A DNA stretch of 64,000 nucleotides from Coprococcus aceti (GTDB lineage Bacteria > Bacillota > Clostridia > Lachnospirales > Lachnospiraceae). Where the stretch lies: NCBI RefSeq assembly GCF_025567285.1, contig NZ_JAOQJT010000002.1, positions 124,001 through 188,000 on the forward strand, written 5' to 3'. The first letter of the stretch is position 1, and the number at the start of each line of letters is the position of its first letter. A program made the translations under genes and the position numbers. The notes below the pieces were generated by a model that had not been told where the DNA came from, did not search any database, and saw nothing but the letters and a program-made list of their open reading frames with translations. Positions 1 to 7,535 of this stretch are shown piece after piece.

Positions 1-125
1 AGGATGTACTCACATATGCACTGTTCCCACAGGTCGCAACTGACTTCTTCAAGTACAGAGAGGCTCAGGATAAGAAGGTCGATGTCACACTTGCTGACAA
101 GGACAGCACAGCTTATCCAGTTTAA
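1..125 (+). CDS. C-terminal end of a pyruvate carboxylase subunit B / oxaloacetate decarboxylase alpha-type protein (partial)
   Basis: Frame 3 is open from the window edge to TAA at 123-125 and encodes the last 40 residues of a protein. The stretch YALFPQVATDFFKYREAQ resembles the end of the conserved carboxylase domain of biotin-dependent pyruvate carboxylase subunit B and oxaloacetate decarboxylase alpha. The chain stops soon after, so a biotinyl domain, if needed, would be on another polypeptide. Only the tail is visible, so the family call rests on one short motif and the exact enzyme cannot be named. A hairpin terminator follows. Confidence 0.6.
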   Translation, partial: DVLTYALFPQVATDFFKYREAQDKKVDVTLADKDSTAYPV

Positions 126-162
126 TAACTGAATTCATAAGGTCAGATATATAAATGATCAT

Positions 163-206
163 AAAAAGGGACGGAGCTCCGCGAGCGGAGTCTCTGTCCT
201 TTTGTT
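163..206 (+). terminator. Rho-independent terminator after the carboxylase gene
   Basis: A GC-rich imperfect hairpin (left arm AAAGGGACGGAG with CTCCG, right arm CGGAG with CTCTGTCCTTT, loop near 181-185) ends in a T-rich tail. It separates the upstream gene from the flavoprotein gene that begins at 224. The ribosome site of that gene lies just beyond the tail. Confidence 0.75.
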
Positions 207-223
207 TAATATATGGAGATAAT

Positions 224-1483
224 ATGACAGGAAAAATAGTGGTTATAGGAGCAGGAGCTGCAGGGGTAATGGCTGCACTGACAGCGGCACAGAAGAATAA
301 GGTCATTCTCATTGAAAAGAATGACAGGATCGGAAAAAAGTTATTTATAACAGGTAAGGGACGTTGTAATGTGACAAATGCATGTGACGCTGACGGATTT
401 TTTAATTCAGTGGTCACAAACAGCAAGTTTATGTACAGCTCCTTTTATACATTTGACAACAATATGATAATGGACTATCTGGAGAAGGCCGGATGTCCGC
501 TCAAGATAGAACGCGGAGGAAGAGTGTTCCCGACAAGCGATCATTCTTCAGACGTTATAGGAGCATTCAAAACTCTTATAAACAGAAATAAAAATATAAG
601 TCTGTATTTGAATACGAAGGTTACAGGAATCAATATAGAGGATGGCAGGATAAAGAGTGTTGACGTATCAGGAGATAACGGCGGGACAGGCAATGACAGG
701 ATATACTGTGATGCTGTTATAATTTGTACCGGCGGAAGATCGTATCCACTCACGGGATCTACCGGAGACGGATACAGACTGGCAGAACATATGGGTCATA
801 CGATAAAGCCGTTAAGTCCATCACTGGTTCCGTTTGAGATAGAAGAGAAATGCTGCTCCATGATGATGGGACTGTCGCTTAAAAACGTGGCACTTCACAT
901 AAGCAGTGGAAAGAAGAAAATATTTGACGAACAGGGGGAGATGCTGTTTACCCACTTTGGCATAAGTGGGCCGCTGGTGATCAAGGCCTCCGCATATATA
1001 CACAGGTATATTGGAAAAGATATAGACATGTACATAGATCTGAAGCCGGCTATGGACAGAGATATGCTTGATGCCAGACTCCTCAAGGATTTCAAGAAAT
1101 ATGCAAACAAAGACTTCAAGAATTCTCTTGGAGATCTGCTTCCGATCAAGATGATAGATGTGGTTGTGGAGAGATCCGGTATCGATCCGTATAAGAAGGT
1201 CAACTCAGTGACCAGGGAAGAAAGACAGAGACTTATAGATGTGCTGAAGGAATTCAGACTTACATTTGTGGGGCTTCGGGGATATGATGAGGCTATAATC
1301 ACAAGAGGCGGAGTGAGCGTAAAAGAGGTAAATCCTTCCACCATGGAGTCTAAGCTTGTGGGGGGCGTGTATTTTGCCGGAGAACTGCTGGATATCGATG
1401 CGCTGACAGGTGGATTTAACCTGCAGGTGGCGTGGTCGACTGGATATCTGGCTGGACTTTCTGCTTCCGAGAGTTTACAATAG
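224..1483 (+). CDS. HI0933/BaiN-family NAD(P)/FAD-dependent flavoprotein
   Basis: This 419-residue protein belongs to the HI0933-like flavoproteins, whose members include BaiN-type oxidoreductases; the physiological substrate is usually unknown. The N-terminal Rossmann motif GAGAAG lies at residues 9-14, with an acidic residue (E31) placed to bind the FAD ribose. The family signature TGKGRCNVTN follows at 43-52, and the C-terminal FAD segment GGFNLQVAWSTG is near the end. An upstream in-frame ATG at 155 would lie in the preceding terminator. ATG 224 follows a GGAGA ribosome site and gives the normal family N-terminus. A second, diverged member lies at 45734-46978. The gene is followed 40 bp later by cmk. 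Confidence 0.85.
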   Translation: MTGKIVVIGAGAAGVMAALTAAQKNKVILIEKNDRIGKKLFITGKGRCNVTNACDADGFFNSVVTNSKFMYSSFYTFDNNMIMDYLEKAGCPLKIERGGRVFPTSDHSSDVIGAFKTLINRNKNISLYLNTKVTGINIEDGRIKSVDVSGDNGGTGNDRIYCDAVIICTGGRSYPLTGSTGDGYRLAEHMGHTIKPLSPSLVPFEIEEKCCSMMMGLSLKNVALHISSGKKKIFDEQGEMLFTHFGISGPLVIKASAYIHRYIGKDIDMYIDLKPAMDRDMLDARLLKDFKKYANKDFKNSLGDLLPIKMIDVVVERSGIDPYKKVNSVTREERQRLIDVLKEFRLTFVGLRGYDEAIITRGGVSVKEVNPSTMESKLVGGVYFAGELLDIDALTGGFNLQVAWSTGYLAGLSASESLQ

Positions 1484-1523
1484 GCGTGGACGACAGTCAA
1501 TTTAATTACAGGGAGACGAAGAT

Positions 1524-2186
1524 ATGAATATAGCAATAGATGGACCTGCAGGTGCAGGCAAAAGCACGATAGCAAAAAAGGCGGCAGGCGAGCTTGGTTT
1601 TATATATGTGGATACAGGTGCCATGTACAGGGCGGTGGCTGTATATCTCACAGAAAGCGATATATCTGCCAGCGATGAAGACCTGGTGGAGAAAAGCATA
1701 GCGGACATTTCCGTGGAGATAAAATATGAGGATGGAGCACAGCAGGTCTACCTTAACGGCGAGAATGTAACAGGAAAGCTGAGAACTGAGGCTGCCGGTA
1801 ATATGGCTTCAAAGGCATCTGCACTTCCATGCGTCAGGGAAAAGCTTTTGTCACTCCAGCGGGATCTCGCTGCTTCAAATGATGTTGTCATGGATGGAAG
1901 GGATATAGGAACAAATATACTTCCTTCAGCAGAGCTCAAGGTATACCTTACCGCCTCTTCGGCAGTGAGGGCCAAAAGAAGATATGACGAGCTTGTCGCA
2001 AAGGGCGCTGAGAATATTGATATAGAGAAGATAGAGCAGGATATAATCCAGAGGGATAAGCAGGATATGGAGAGAAAAACAGCTCCTTTAAAGAGGGCTG
2101 ATGACGCGGTTCTTATCGACAGCTCAGATATGACGATAGAGCAGGTTACAGACACTATAGTCGGACTTGCAAGAGAGAGAATGTAA
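1524..2186 (+). CDS. cmk: Cytidylate kinase
   Basis: The 220-residue protein phosphorylates CMP and dCMP with ATP in pyrimidine salvage and lipid precursor supply. The P-loop GPAGAGKST is at residues 7-15, followed by the CMP-binding YVDTGAMYRA segment and the later MDGRDIGT motif typical of bacterial Cmk. Length matches the family. The start follows a GGGAGA ribosome site. It sits directly upstream of ispH-rpsA, an arrangement common in Clostridia (cmk with ispH and S1), so the three genes probably share transcripts. Confidence 0.95.
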   Translation: MNIAIDGPAGAGKSTIAKKAAGELGFIYVDTGAMYRAVAVYLTESDISASDEDLVEKSIADISVEIKYEDGAQQVYLNGENVTGKLRTEAAGNMASKASALPCVREKLLSLQRDLAASNDVVMDGRDIGTNILPSAELKVYLTASSAVRAKRRYDELVAKGAENIDIEKIEQDIIQRDKQDMERKTAPLKRADDAVLIDSSDMTIEQVTDTIVGLARERM

Positions 2187-2202
2187 TACAGGTGGTTTAG
2201 AT

Positions 2203-4152
2203 ATGGAGATATTACTTGCAAAGAGTGCCGGATTCTGCTTTGGCGTTCAGCGTGCGGTGGATACAGCATACGAACATGCTGACGAGGAAAATGTGTATAC
2301 TTATGGTCAGATAATACACAATGAAGAGGTGGTTGGTGACCTTACAAAGCACGGAGTGCAGGTGATCGACAGTGATGACGAATTGCTTGAGATAAAAGAC
2401 AGCAAGGTCATAATCAGATCCCATGGCGCTGAGAAAAGGATATATGACATTCTGGAGGCTGGTGGGAATACGGTGATAGATGCGACCTGTCCATTTGTCA
2501 AGAAGATACACAACATAGTGCGCGAGGAAGGGCAGAAAGGAAATACAGTCGTCATCATAGGCGACTCAAGCCATCCCGAGGTGAAAGGAATCGTGGGCTG
2601 GTGTGTAGAGCCTCCGGTAGTCATAGGTTCCGAGGAGGAGGCTGAGGCTTTTGTAAGAAAATATATTGACGGAGAGGTCAAAACAGCGGATAATATATCG
2701 ATAGTTAGTCAGACAACTTTTAATTACAGAAAATTTAATTATATTGTTGATATTATTCGAAATAAATTGTATAATGTTACTGCTTATAAGACTATCTGTA
2801 ATGCTACGTCTGTGCGTCAAAGGGAGGCGCAGGAGATTGCATCAAAGGTAGATGCCATGATTGTTATAGGTGGTCGGAACAGCTCTAATACTCAGAAGTT
2901 ATATGAGATTAGTAAAAAAGAATGTGAGAATACTTACTATATACAGACACTCGTTGATTTGGATTTGACTACTTTTGAATCCGTTAGTAGGGTAGGTATT
3001 ACAGCTGGGGCATCTACCCCAAACAAAATTATTAAGGAGGTTCATGGTAGGATGGACGAGATGAATTTTGAAGAATTATTAAAGAATGATGAGAGCAGAG
3101 TCTCAATCAAGACAGGAGAGATAGTAGAAGGTAGAGTTATCGATGTTAAACCTGATGAGATTCTGGTAGACATCAGCTACAAGTCAGATGGTATTATTCC
3201 TAGAAGCGAGTATACCAACACACCTAATGCAGATCTGACAGAGCTTGTACATGTTGATGATCCGATAACAGCCAAGGTTGTTAAGACAAACGATGGCGAG
3301 GGATCAGTTCTTCTCTCATACAAGAGAGTTGCTGCAGAGAAGGCTAATGAGAAGCTTGAGGCTGCTCTTGAGTCAGGAGAGATCCTTACAGGTAAGGTTG
3401 TTCAGGTTGTAAGCGGTGGACTTAACGTTATGTACGATGAGACAAGAGTATTTATCCCTGCTAGTCTTGTTTCAGATACATATGAGAAGAATCTTGACAA
3501 GTACCTTGATCAGGATATCGAGTTTGTACTCACAGAGTACCAGCCAAAGAAGAGAAGAATAATTGGTAACAGAAAGCAGATCGTTGCAGCAAGAAAGGCA
3601 GAGGCTGCAAAGGCTCTGTTTGATAGAATAGAAGTTGGAATGATAGTTGAGGGTGTTGTAAAGAACGTTACAAGCTTCGGTGCATTCATAGATCTCGGTG
3701 GAGCAGATGGACTTCTTCACATCTCAGAGATGTCATGGGGAAGAGTTGACGATCCTAAGTCAGTTCTCAAGGTTGGTGATACTGTTAAGGCATTCATCAA
3801 GAACATTGACGGCGAGAAGATCGCTCTCAGCCTTAAGTTTGATGATACAAACCCATGGCTTAACGCAGCAGAGAAGTATGCTCCTGGAACAGTAGTTACA
3901 GGTAAGGTAGCAAGAATGGCTGATTTCGGTGCATTTATCGAGCTTGAGCCAGGTGTTGACGCACTTCTCCATGTATCACAGATCTCATATGAGCATGTTA
4001 ACAAGCCAGAGGATGTATACAAGGTAGGCGATGAGGTTGAGGCAGTTGTTGTTGAGTGCAATGCAGATGACAAGAAGATCAGTCTCAGCGTAAAGGAATT
4101 ACTTCCAGCTCCAGAGTATACAGATGATGTAGCAGAGGACACAGAGGAGTAA
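2203..4152 (+). CDS. ispH-rpsA: IspH (HMBPP reductase) fused to ribosomal protein S1
   Basis: This is a 649-residue fusion. Residues 1-283 are IspH, the [4Fe-4S] enzyme that makes IPP and DMAPP in the last step of the MEP isoprenoid pathway. The three cluster ligands are visible as C12 (GFCFGV), C96 (DATCPF) and C199 (CNATSV). Residues from about 300 carry four S1 RNA-binding domains, the last two with clear FGAFI...LLH(I/V)S motifs. The fusion itself is a known clostridial arrangement. ATG 2203 is chosen because it gives the standard IspH start; an in-frame ATG at 2167 lies inside cmk. DNA at about 2700-3060 is unusually AT-rich and holds a consensus promoter and an internal ribosome site described separately. 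The S1 half uses strongly biased codons as expected for high expression. Confidence 0.95.
   Translation: MEILLAKSAGFCFGVQRAVDTAYEHADEENVYTYGQIIHNEEVVGDLTKHGVQVIDSDDELLEIKDSKVIIRSHGAEKRIYDILEAGGNTVIDATCPFVKKIHNIVREEGQKGNTVVIIGDSSHPEVKGIVGWCVEPPVVIGSEEEAEAFVRKYIDGEVKTADNISIVSQTTFNYRKFNYIVDIIRNKLYNVTAYKTICNATSVRQREAQEIASKVDAMIVIGGRNSSNTQKLYEISKKECENTYYIQTLVDLDLTTFESVSRVGITAGASTPNKIIKEVHGRMDEMNFEELLKNDESRVSIKTGEIVEGRVIDVKPDEILVDISYKSDGIIPRSEYTNTPNADLTELVHVDDPITAKVVKTNDGEGSVLLSYKRVAAEKANEKLEAALESGEILTGKVVQVVSGGLNVMYDETRVFIPASLVSDTYEKNLDKYLDQDIEFVLTEYQPKKRRIIGNRKQIVAARKAEAAKALFDRIEVGMIVEGVVKNVTSFGAFIDLGGADGLLHISEMSWGRVDDPKSVLKVGDTVKAFIKNIDGEKIALSLKFDDTNPWLNAAEKYAPGTVVTGKVARMADFGAFIELEPGVDALLHVSQISYEHVNKPEDVYKVGDEVEAVVVECNADDKKISLSVKELLPAPEYTDDVAEDTEE
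2747..2775 (+). promoter_or_regulatory. Candidate sigma-A promoter inside ispH, upstream of the S1 half
   Basis: TTGATA at 2747-2752 and TATAAT at 2770-2775 are separated by exactly 17 bp, a near-perfect vegetative promoter, in an AT-rich coding stretch. A transcript starting near 2782 would skip the first two thirds of ispH and carry the S1 domains. It would also include the ribosome site at 3034-3040. Function is inferred from the match only. Confidence 0.55.
3034..3054 (+). promoter_or_regulatory. Internal Shine-Dalgarno and in-frame ATG at the IspH/S1 junction
   Basis: A full AAGGAGG at 3034-3040 precedes an in-frame ATG at 3052 (codon 284) by 11 bases; a second in-frame ATG is at 3061. 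Initiation here would make a 366-residue, four-domain S1 protein, close to the size of stand-alone Firmicute YpfD/S1 proteins. The ATG at 3044 is out of frame. The site falls exactly where the IspH homology ends. Confidence 0.55.
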
Positions 4153-4173
4153 TCTGATATATAGACAGTTAAG

Positions 4174-4206
4174 AAAACCGTAGTCGATAATGACTACGGT
4201 TTTTTT
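4174..4206. terminator. Bidirectional terminator between convergent genes
   Basis: ACCGTAGTC at 4177-4185 pairs with GACTACGGT at 4192-4200 around a 6-base loop. A T run follows on the plus strand, and an A run precedes the stem, so it can also end the minus-strand nuclease transcript. Confidence 0.9.
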
Positions 4207-4223
4207 ATGTCAGAATATTTATA

Positions 4224-5282
4224 TCAGAATAGTTTGTTCAGGACTGCAAGGATATAGGCGTGGGATTGCTCACATTTTTCGTGTAATTCGGTGCTGTCCG
4301 AAAGAAAACGGTTTCCTTTAAGATCTGTATCATAGAATATCTCTCCGTGAAATCCTGGTGGACAGGGTATGAAGCTGCCGGTCTTGGTGGTGAAAGCATT
4401 GTCCTTTGTCGCTTTTTCCTTGTGGGCATCGTCCACATAAGCCGCCATTGATTTGTGTATGGCCATGTGCTCCATAGGTAGATAGTAATAATTTTTGTAG
4501 TCCTTGAAGAAGTATTTCATTTCGGTGTCCCGGGTCTTTGGAACGACCACATGCATATGTGTGTCACATGCATTTACAAGAATTCCATTCAGGGATTCCG
4601 TTATGCGGCATGGAAGCTTTGGAATGGAACAGTTGTATGTTATTGAATCGATGGTATCGGATATATCATCTATCTGAAAGTCATCAGGAATATGAGGGAT
4701 ATTCACAAATTCAGATATAGATATAAGCCCTCTTATATCGTCATGGTTATGGGTGAGCATATCGTCAAGCAGAGATTCGTCGTGAGAACTCAGATAATGC
4801 TTGTAGGCGGATATAAGATCGCCTCCTGATATAAAAGTATTTCTCTGGAAGTCAATCAGATGCTCTATGTCAAACTGCTTAGCCGAGTCCAGACGCAGAA
4901 GCTTTTTGTATTTTCTGGTTGTTCTATATATATCCACGCTCTGTATATTGTCAAGCGTAGTGTCCACGTCGAATTGCTCCATCTTTTTCAGCAAGTAGGG
5001 GATGTCAAAGGTATCGCCGTTGTATGACACCAGTATTTTGTGATTCTTTAGGATCTGTTCAAAATGGGACAGCATTTCAGGCTCTGAAGTTCCGTTGTCA
5101 TTGAATATCAACTGGGTGCGAAATGCACTGTCTGAGAAATATGAACATCCGATCAGATAGAGATCCGAACGTTTGGCGCTGAGGCCGGTTGTTTCTATAT
5201 CAAAATAGAGTATATCCGACAGCTCGTCCGATATGTGAGCTGTATCTACATTTATGTCTTCAGTATATTCAAAAATTATCAT
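4224..5282 (-). CDS. Ribonuclease H-like (YprB-type) 3'-5' exonuclease domain protein
   Basis: The 352-residue protein carries a DEDD-type nuclease fold. FDIETTG (D28, E30) is the first metal-binding motif, SYNGDTFDIPYL near residue 90 the second, and HNHDDI near 178 resembles the last (DEDDh-like) motif. This arrangement fits the YprB family of RNase H-like exonucleases, whose substrate is not established. The C-terminal third has no motif I recognise. It is transcribed divergently from ruvAB, with a palindrome at 5321-5335 in the shared intergenic region, which loosely suggests a DNA-repair role. Its start follows AAAAGGAG. Confidence 0.75.
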   Translation of the reverse strand: MIIFEYTEDINVDTAHISDELSDILYFDIETTGLSAKRSDLYLIGCSYFSDSAFRTQLIFNDNGTSEPEMLSHFEQILKNHKILVSYNGDTFDIPYLLKKMEQFDVDTTLDNIQSVDIYRTTRKYKKLLRLDSAKQFDIEHLIDFQRNTFISGGDLISAYKHYLSSHDESLLDDMLTHNHDDIRGLISISEFVNIPHIPDDFQIDDISDTIDSITYNCSIPKLPCRITESLNGILVNACDTHMHVVVPKTRDTEMKYFFKDYKNYYYLPMEHMAIHKSMAAYVDDAHKEKATKDNAFTTKTGSFIPCPPGFHGEIFYDTDLKGNRFLSDSTELHEKCEQSHAYILAVLNKLF

Positions 5283-5320
5283 AATGGCTCCTTTTGGTTC
5301 CTTGCGTAAGGTACATTATA

Positions 5321-5335
5321 GAACATGCATTGTTC
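5321..5335. promoter_or_regulatory. Inverted repeat between the nuclease gene and ruvA
   Basis: GAACA and TGTTC flank a five-base centre. The repeat lies immediately upstream, on the minus strand, of a TATAAT-like box (5315-5320) for the nuclease gene. It resembles SOS operators in its half-sites, but the gap is longer than the usual GAAC-N4-GTTC. No regulator is assigned. Confidence 0.3.
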
Positions 5336-5381
5336 TGCAATATATATAGTAGCTGTCGTTTTTCAAAAAAGCAAACATATA

Positions 5382-5410
5382 TTCACAATTGATAAATAAT
5401 ATGATATAAT
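5382..5410 (+). promoter_or_regulatory. Promoter of the ruvA operon
   Basis: TTCACA at 5382-5387 and TATAAT at 5405-5410 are 17 bp apart. TG at 5402-5403 adds an extended -10 element. The start codon of ruvA is 75 bp beyond the -10 box. Confidence 0.7.
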
Positions 5411-5484
5411 TACGAAGATTTAATGTCGGTTTCTATGCGATTTTGAGATACCGTCATATATTACAGGACAGGAAAAGTTAACGG

Positions 5485-6087
5485 ATGATTTCATATATTC
5501 GAGGAGCACTTGAAATAAAGGGTGACAATTATATAGTGATCGAGTGTGGTGGAATAGGGTATCAGCTCATGGTATCCGGAAAGTTTATGGAGAAGCTTCC
5601 ACCGGTACATTCAGAGATAAAAGTAAGCACATACATGTATATACGCGAGGATGAGATAAGTCTGTTTGGCTTTGAGAACGCAGATGAACTCAATGTGTTC
5701 AAGATACTGCTGGGAGTGAGTGGTGTGGGACCAAAGGTAGCCATGTCTCTTCTGTCAACACTCACCGTGAACGAGCTCAGGCTTGCGGTCATATCTGAGG
5801 ATGTAAAGGCCATATCAAAGGCTAATGGAATCGGGGCAAAGGGCGCTTCGAGGATCATTCTGGAGCTCAAGGATAAGCTGAGTATGGAGGATATGATAGA
5901 TGCAGCATACAATGATTCGGTTGCTGTGCAGACCGCTGCAGGCGATGTGAGAACAAATGTCATATCGGCTCTCACAGCACTTGGATATTCAGGTGTTGAG
6001 GCGGGACGTGCTGTTTCGCGTGTAGATGGTTCAGCGGATATGGATGAGGAGCAGCTTCTTAAGGCGGCACTCAGATTTATGATATAG
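5485..6087 (+). CDS. ruvA: Holliday junction DNA helicase subunit RuvA
   Basis: The 200-residue protein is the junction-binding subunit of the RuvAB branch-migration motor in recombination repair. The N-terminal OB-fold domain begins with MISYIRG, and two helix-hairpin-helix motifs (LLGVSGVGPKVA and ANGIGAKGASRI) follow around residues 75-125. The C-terminal domain that contacts RuvB ends the chain. Length is normal. It heads an operon with ruvB (25 bp downstream), zapA and a U32 gene. Confidence 0.95.
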   Translation: MISYIRGALEIKGDNYIVIECGGIGYQLMVSGKFMEKLPPVHSEIKVSTYMYIREDEISLFGFENADELNVFKILLGVSGVGPKVAMSLLSTLTVNELRLAVISEDVKAISKANGIGAKGASRIILELKDKLSMEDMIDAAYNDSVAVQTAAGDVRTNVISALTALGYSGVEAGRAVSRVDGSADMDEEQLLKAALRFMI

Positions 6088-6112
6088 AATATTGATCAGA
6101 TAGGTAGAAAAA

Positions 6113-7120
6113 ATGGGCAGAATTATTTCAACAGAAAGCTTGGACATAGAAGAACAGAAAAGTGAATATAATCTCAGACCTCAGTATCTGTCGGAGTATA
6201 TTGGACAGAAAAAGGTCAAGGATAATCTGCACATATTCATAGAGGCGGCGAAGAAGAGAAATGAGCCACTGGATCATCTGCTTCTGTATGGACCGCCGGG
6301 ACTTGGTAAGACGACGCTGTCGACCATTGTGGCAAATGAGATGGGGGTAAATATCAAGATCACCTCGGGACCTGCCATAGAAAAGCCCGGTGAGCTTGCC
6401 GCGATACTCAACAATCTGTCGGACAACGACATTTTGTTTATCGATGAGATACACAGACTCAGCACACAGGTTGAGGAGGTGCTCTATCCGGCTATGGAGG
6501 ATTACGCAATAGATGTTGTGATAGGCAAGGGCGCAGGTGCAAGGTCGATCAGACTTGATCTGCCAAGATTTACACTGATAGGTGCAACGACGAGGGTCGG
6601 AATGTTGTCGGCTCCCCTAAGGGACAGATTTGGAATGGTGGACAAGCTGGAATTTTATACCCATGACGATCTGAGAGAGATAGTGATGAGGTCAGCGGAG
6701 GTTCTTGGAGTTGACATAGACGAGGAGGGTGCACTTGAGATCGCAAGAAGATCAAGAGGTACACCGAGACTTGCGAACAGACTTCTCAAGCGCTGCAGGG
6801 ATTATGCTGAGGTGTGTCATGACGGCCATATAGATCACGATGTTGCTAAGGCCGCTCTGGACAAGCTTCAGGTCGATTCCATGGGACTGGACGTGAACGA
6901 TAGAAATATATTAATGACAATGATAGAGAAATTTGCAGGAGGGCCTGTCGGTCTGGATACACTGGCGGCTGCCGTTGGTGAGGATCCGGGCACGATAGAG
7001 GATGTGTATGAGCCGTATTTCATAATGAATGGATTCATAAACAGAACTCCCCGGGGAAGAGTTGTCACTGATCTATGTTACAGACATTTTGGACTGGATG
7101 CATTTATAAAGGATAAGTAA
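6113..7120 (+). CDS. ruvB: Holliday junction DNA helicase RuvB
   Basis: This 335-residue AAA+ ATPase drives branch migration with RuvA. The Walker A motif GPPGLGKT is at residues 60-67, Walker B is FIDEIH, and GATTRVGMLSAPLRDRFG holds the sensor 1 region and arginine finger. A C-terminal winged helix includes the RTPRGRVV stretch near the end. Length and order are typical of RuvB. No ruvC is present in the window; recU at 31814 may serve as the resolvase, as in other Firmicutes. Confidence 0.97.
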   Translation: MGRIISTESLDIEEQKSEYNLRPQYLSEYIGQKKVKDNLHIFIEAAKKRNEPLDHLLLYGPPGLGKTTLSTIVANEMGVNIKITSGPAIEKPGELAAILNNLSDNDILFIDEIHRLSTQVEEVLYPAMEDYAIDVVIGKGAGARSIRLDLPRFTLIGATTRVGMLSAPLRDRFGMVDKLEFYTHDDLREIVMRSAEVLGVDIDEEGALEIARRSRGTPRLANRLLKRCRDYAEVCHDGHIDHDVAKAALDKLQVDSMGLDVNDRNILMTMIEKFAGGPVGLDTLAAAVGEDPGTIEDVYEPYFIMNGFINRTPRGRVVTDLCYRHFGLDAFIKDK

Positions 7121-7133
7121 AGGAGAATGGGAT

Positions 7134-7535
7134 ATGGCACAGAAGAATGATATCAAGGTGGTAATCAACAATAAAGTATATACATTGAGTGGCCAGGAGA
7201 GCGAGGACTATCTCCAGAATGTGGCGACATATATCAATGGCAAGATAGCAGAATGTCAGTCATCTGAGGCGTACAGGAGATTTAACGCAGAGTATCAGAA
7301 TGTTTTGCTTGCACTGAATATAGCCGATGACTACTTTAAGGCAAAGGATCAGGTCAATCAGATGCTCACCGAGGATGACGACAAGGATAAGCAGATATAT
7401 GATCTGAGACATGAGGTTATCGAGGTGCAGATAAAGTATGAGTCTGCACAGAAGATGATAGAGGAATACAAAGAGAAGATAAGTGAACTTCAGAGACAGA
7501 TCATAAAACTTGAAGCGGAGAAAAATGTTAAATAA
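7134..7535 (+). CDS. zapA: Cell division protein ZapA
   Basis: The 133-residue protein has the ZapA N-terminal domain (VVINNKVYTLSG, then YLQNVATYINGKI) followed by a long charged helix predicted to form a coiled coil from about residue 80. ZapA bundles FtsZ filaments at the division site. It begins 13 bp after ruvB with a GGAGAATGGG ribosome site, and its last codons overlap the start of the U32 gene by 11 bases, suggesting translational coupling. Confidence 0.88.
   Translation: MAQKNDIKVVINNKVYTLSGQESEDYLQNVATYINGKIAECQSSEAYRRFNAEYQNVLLALNIADDYFKAKDQVNQMLTEDDDKDKQIYDLRHEVIEVQIKYESAQKMIEEYKEKISELQRQIIKLEAEKNVK

Noticed and set aside
895..1575. Long minus-strand open frame within the first flavoprotein gene
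   Set aside because: It is antisense to a gene with clear FAD motifs and shows no recognisable family.
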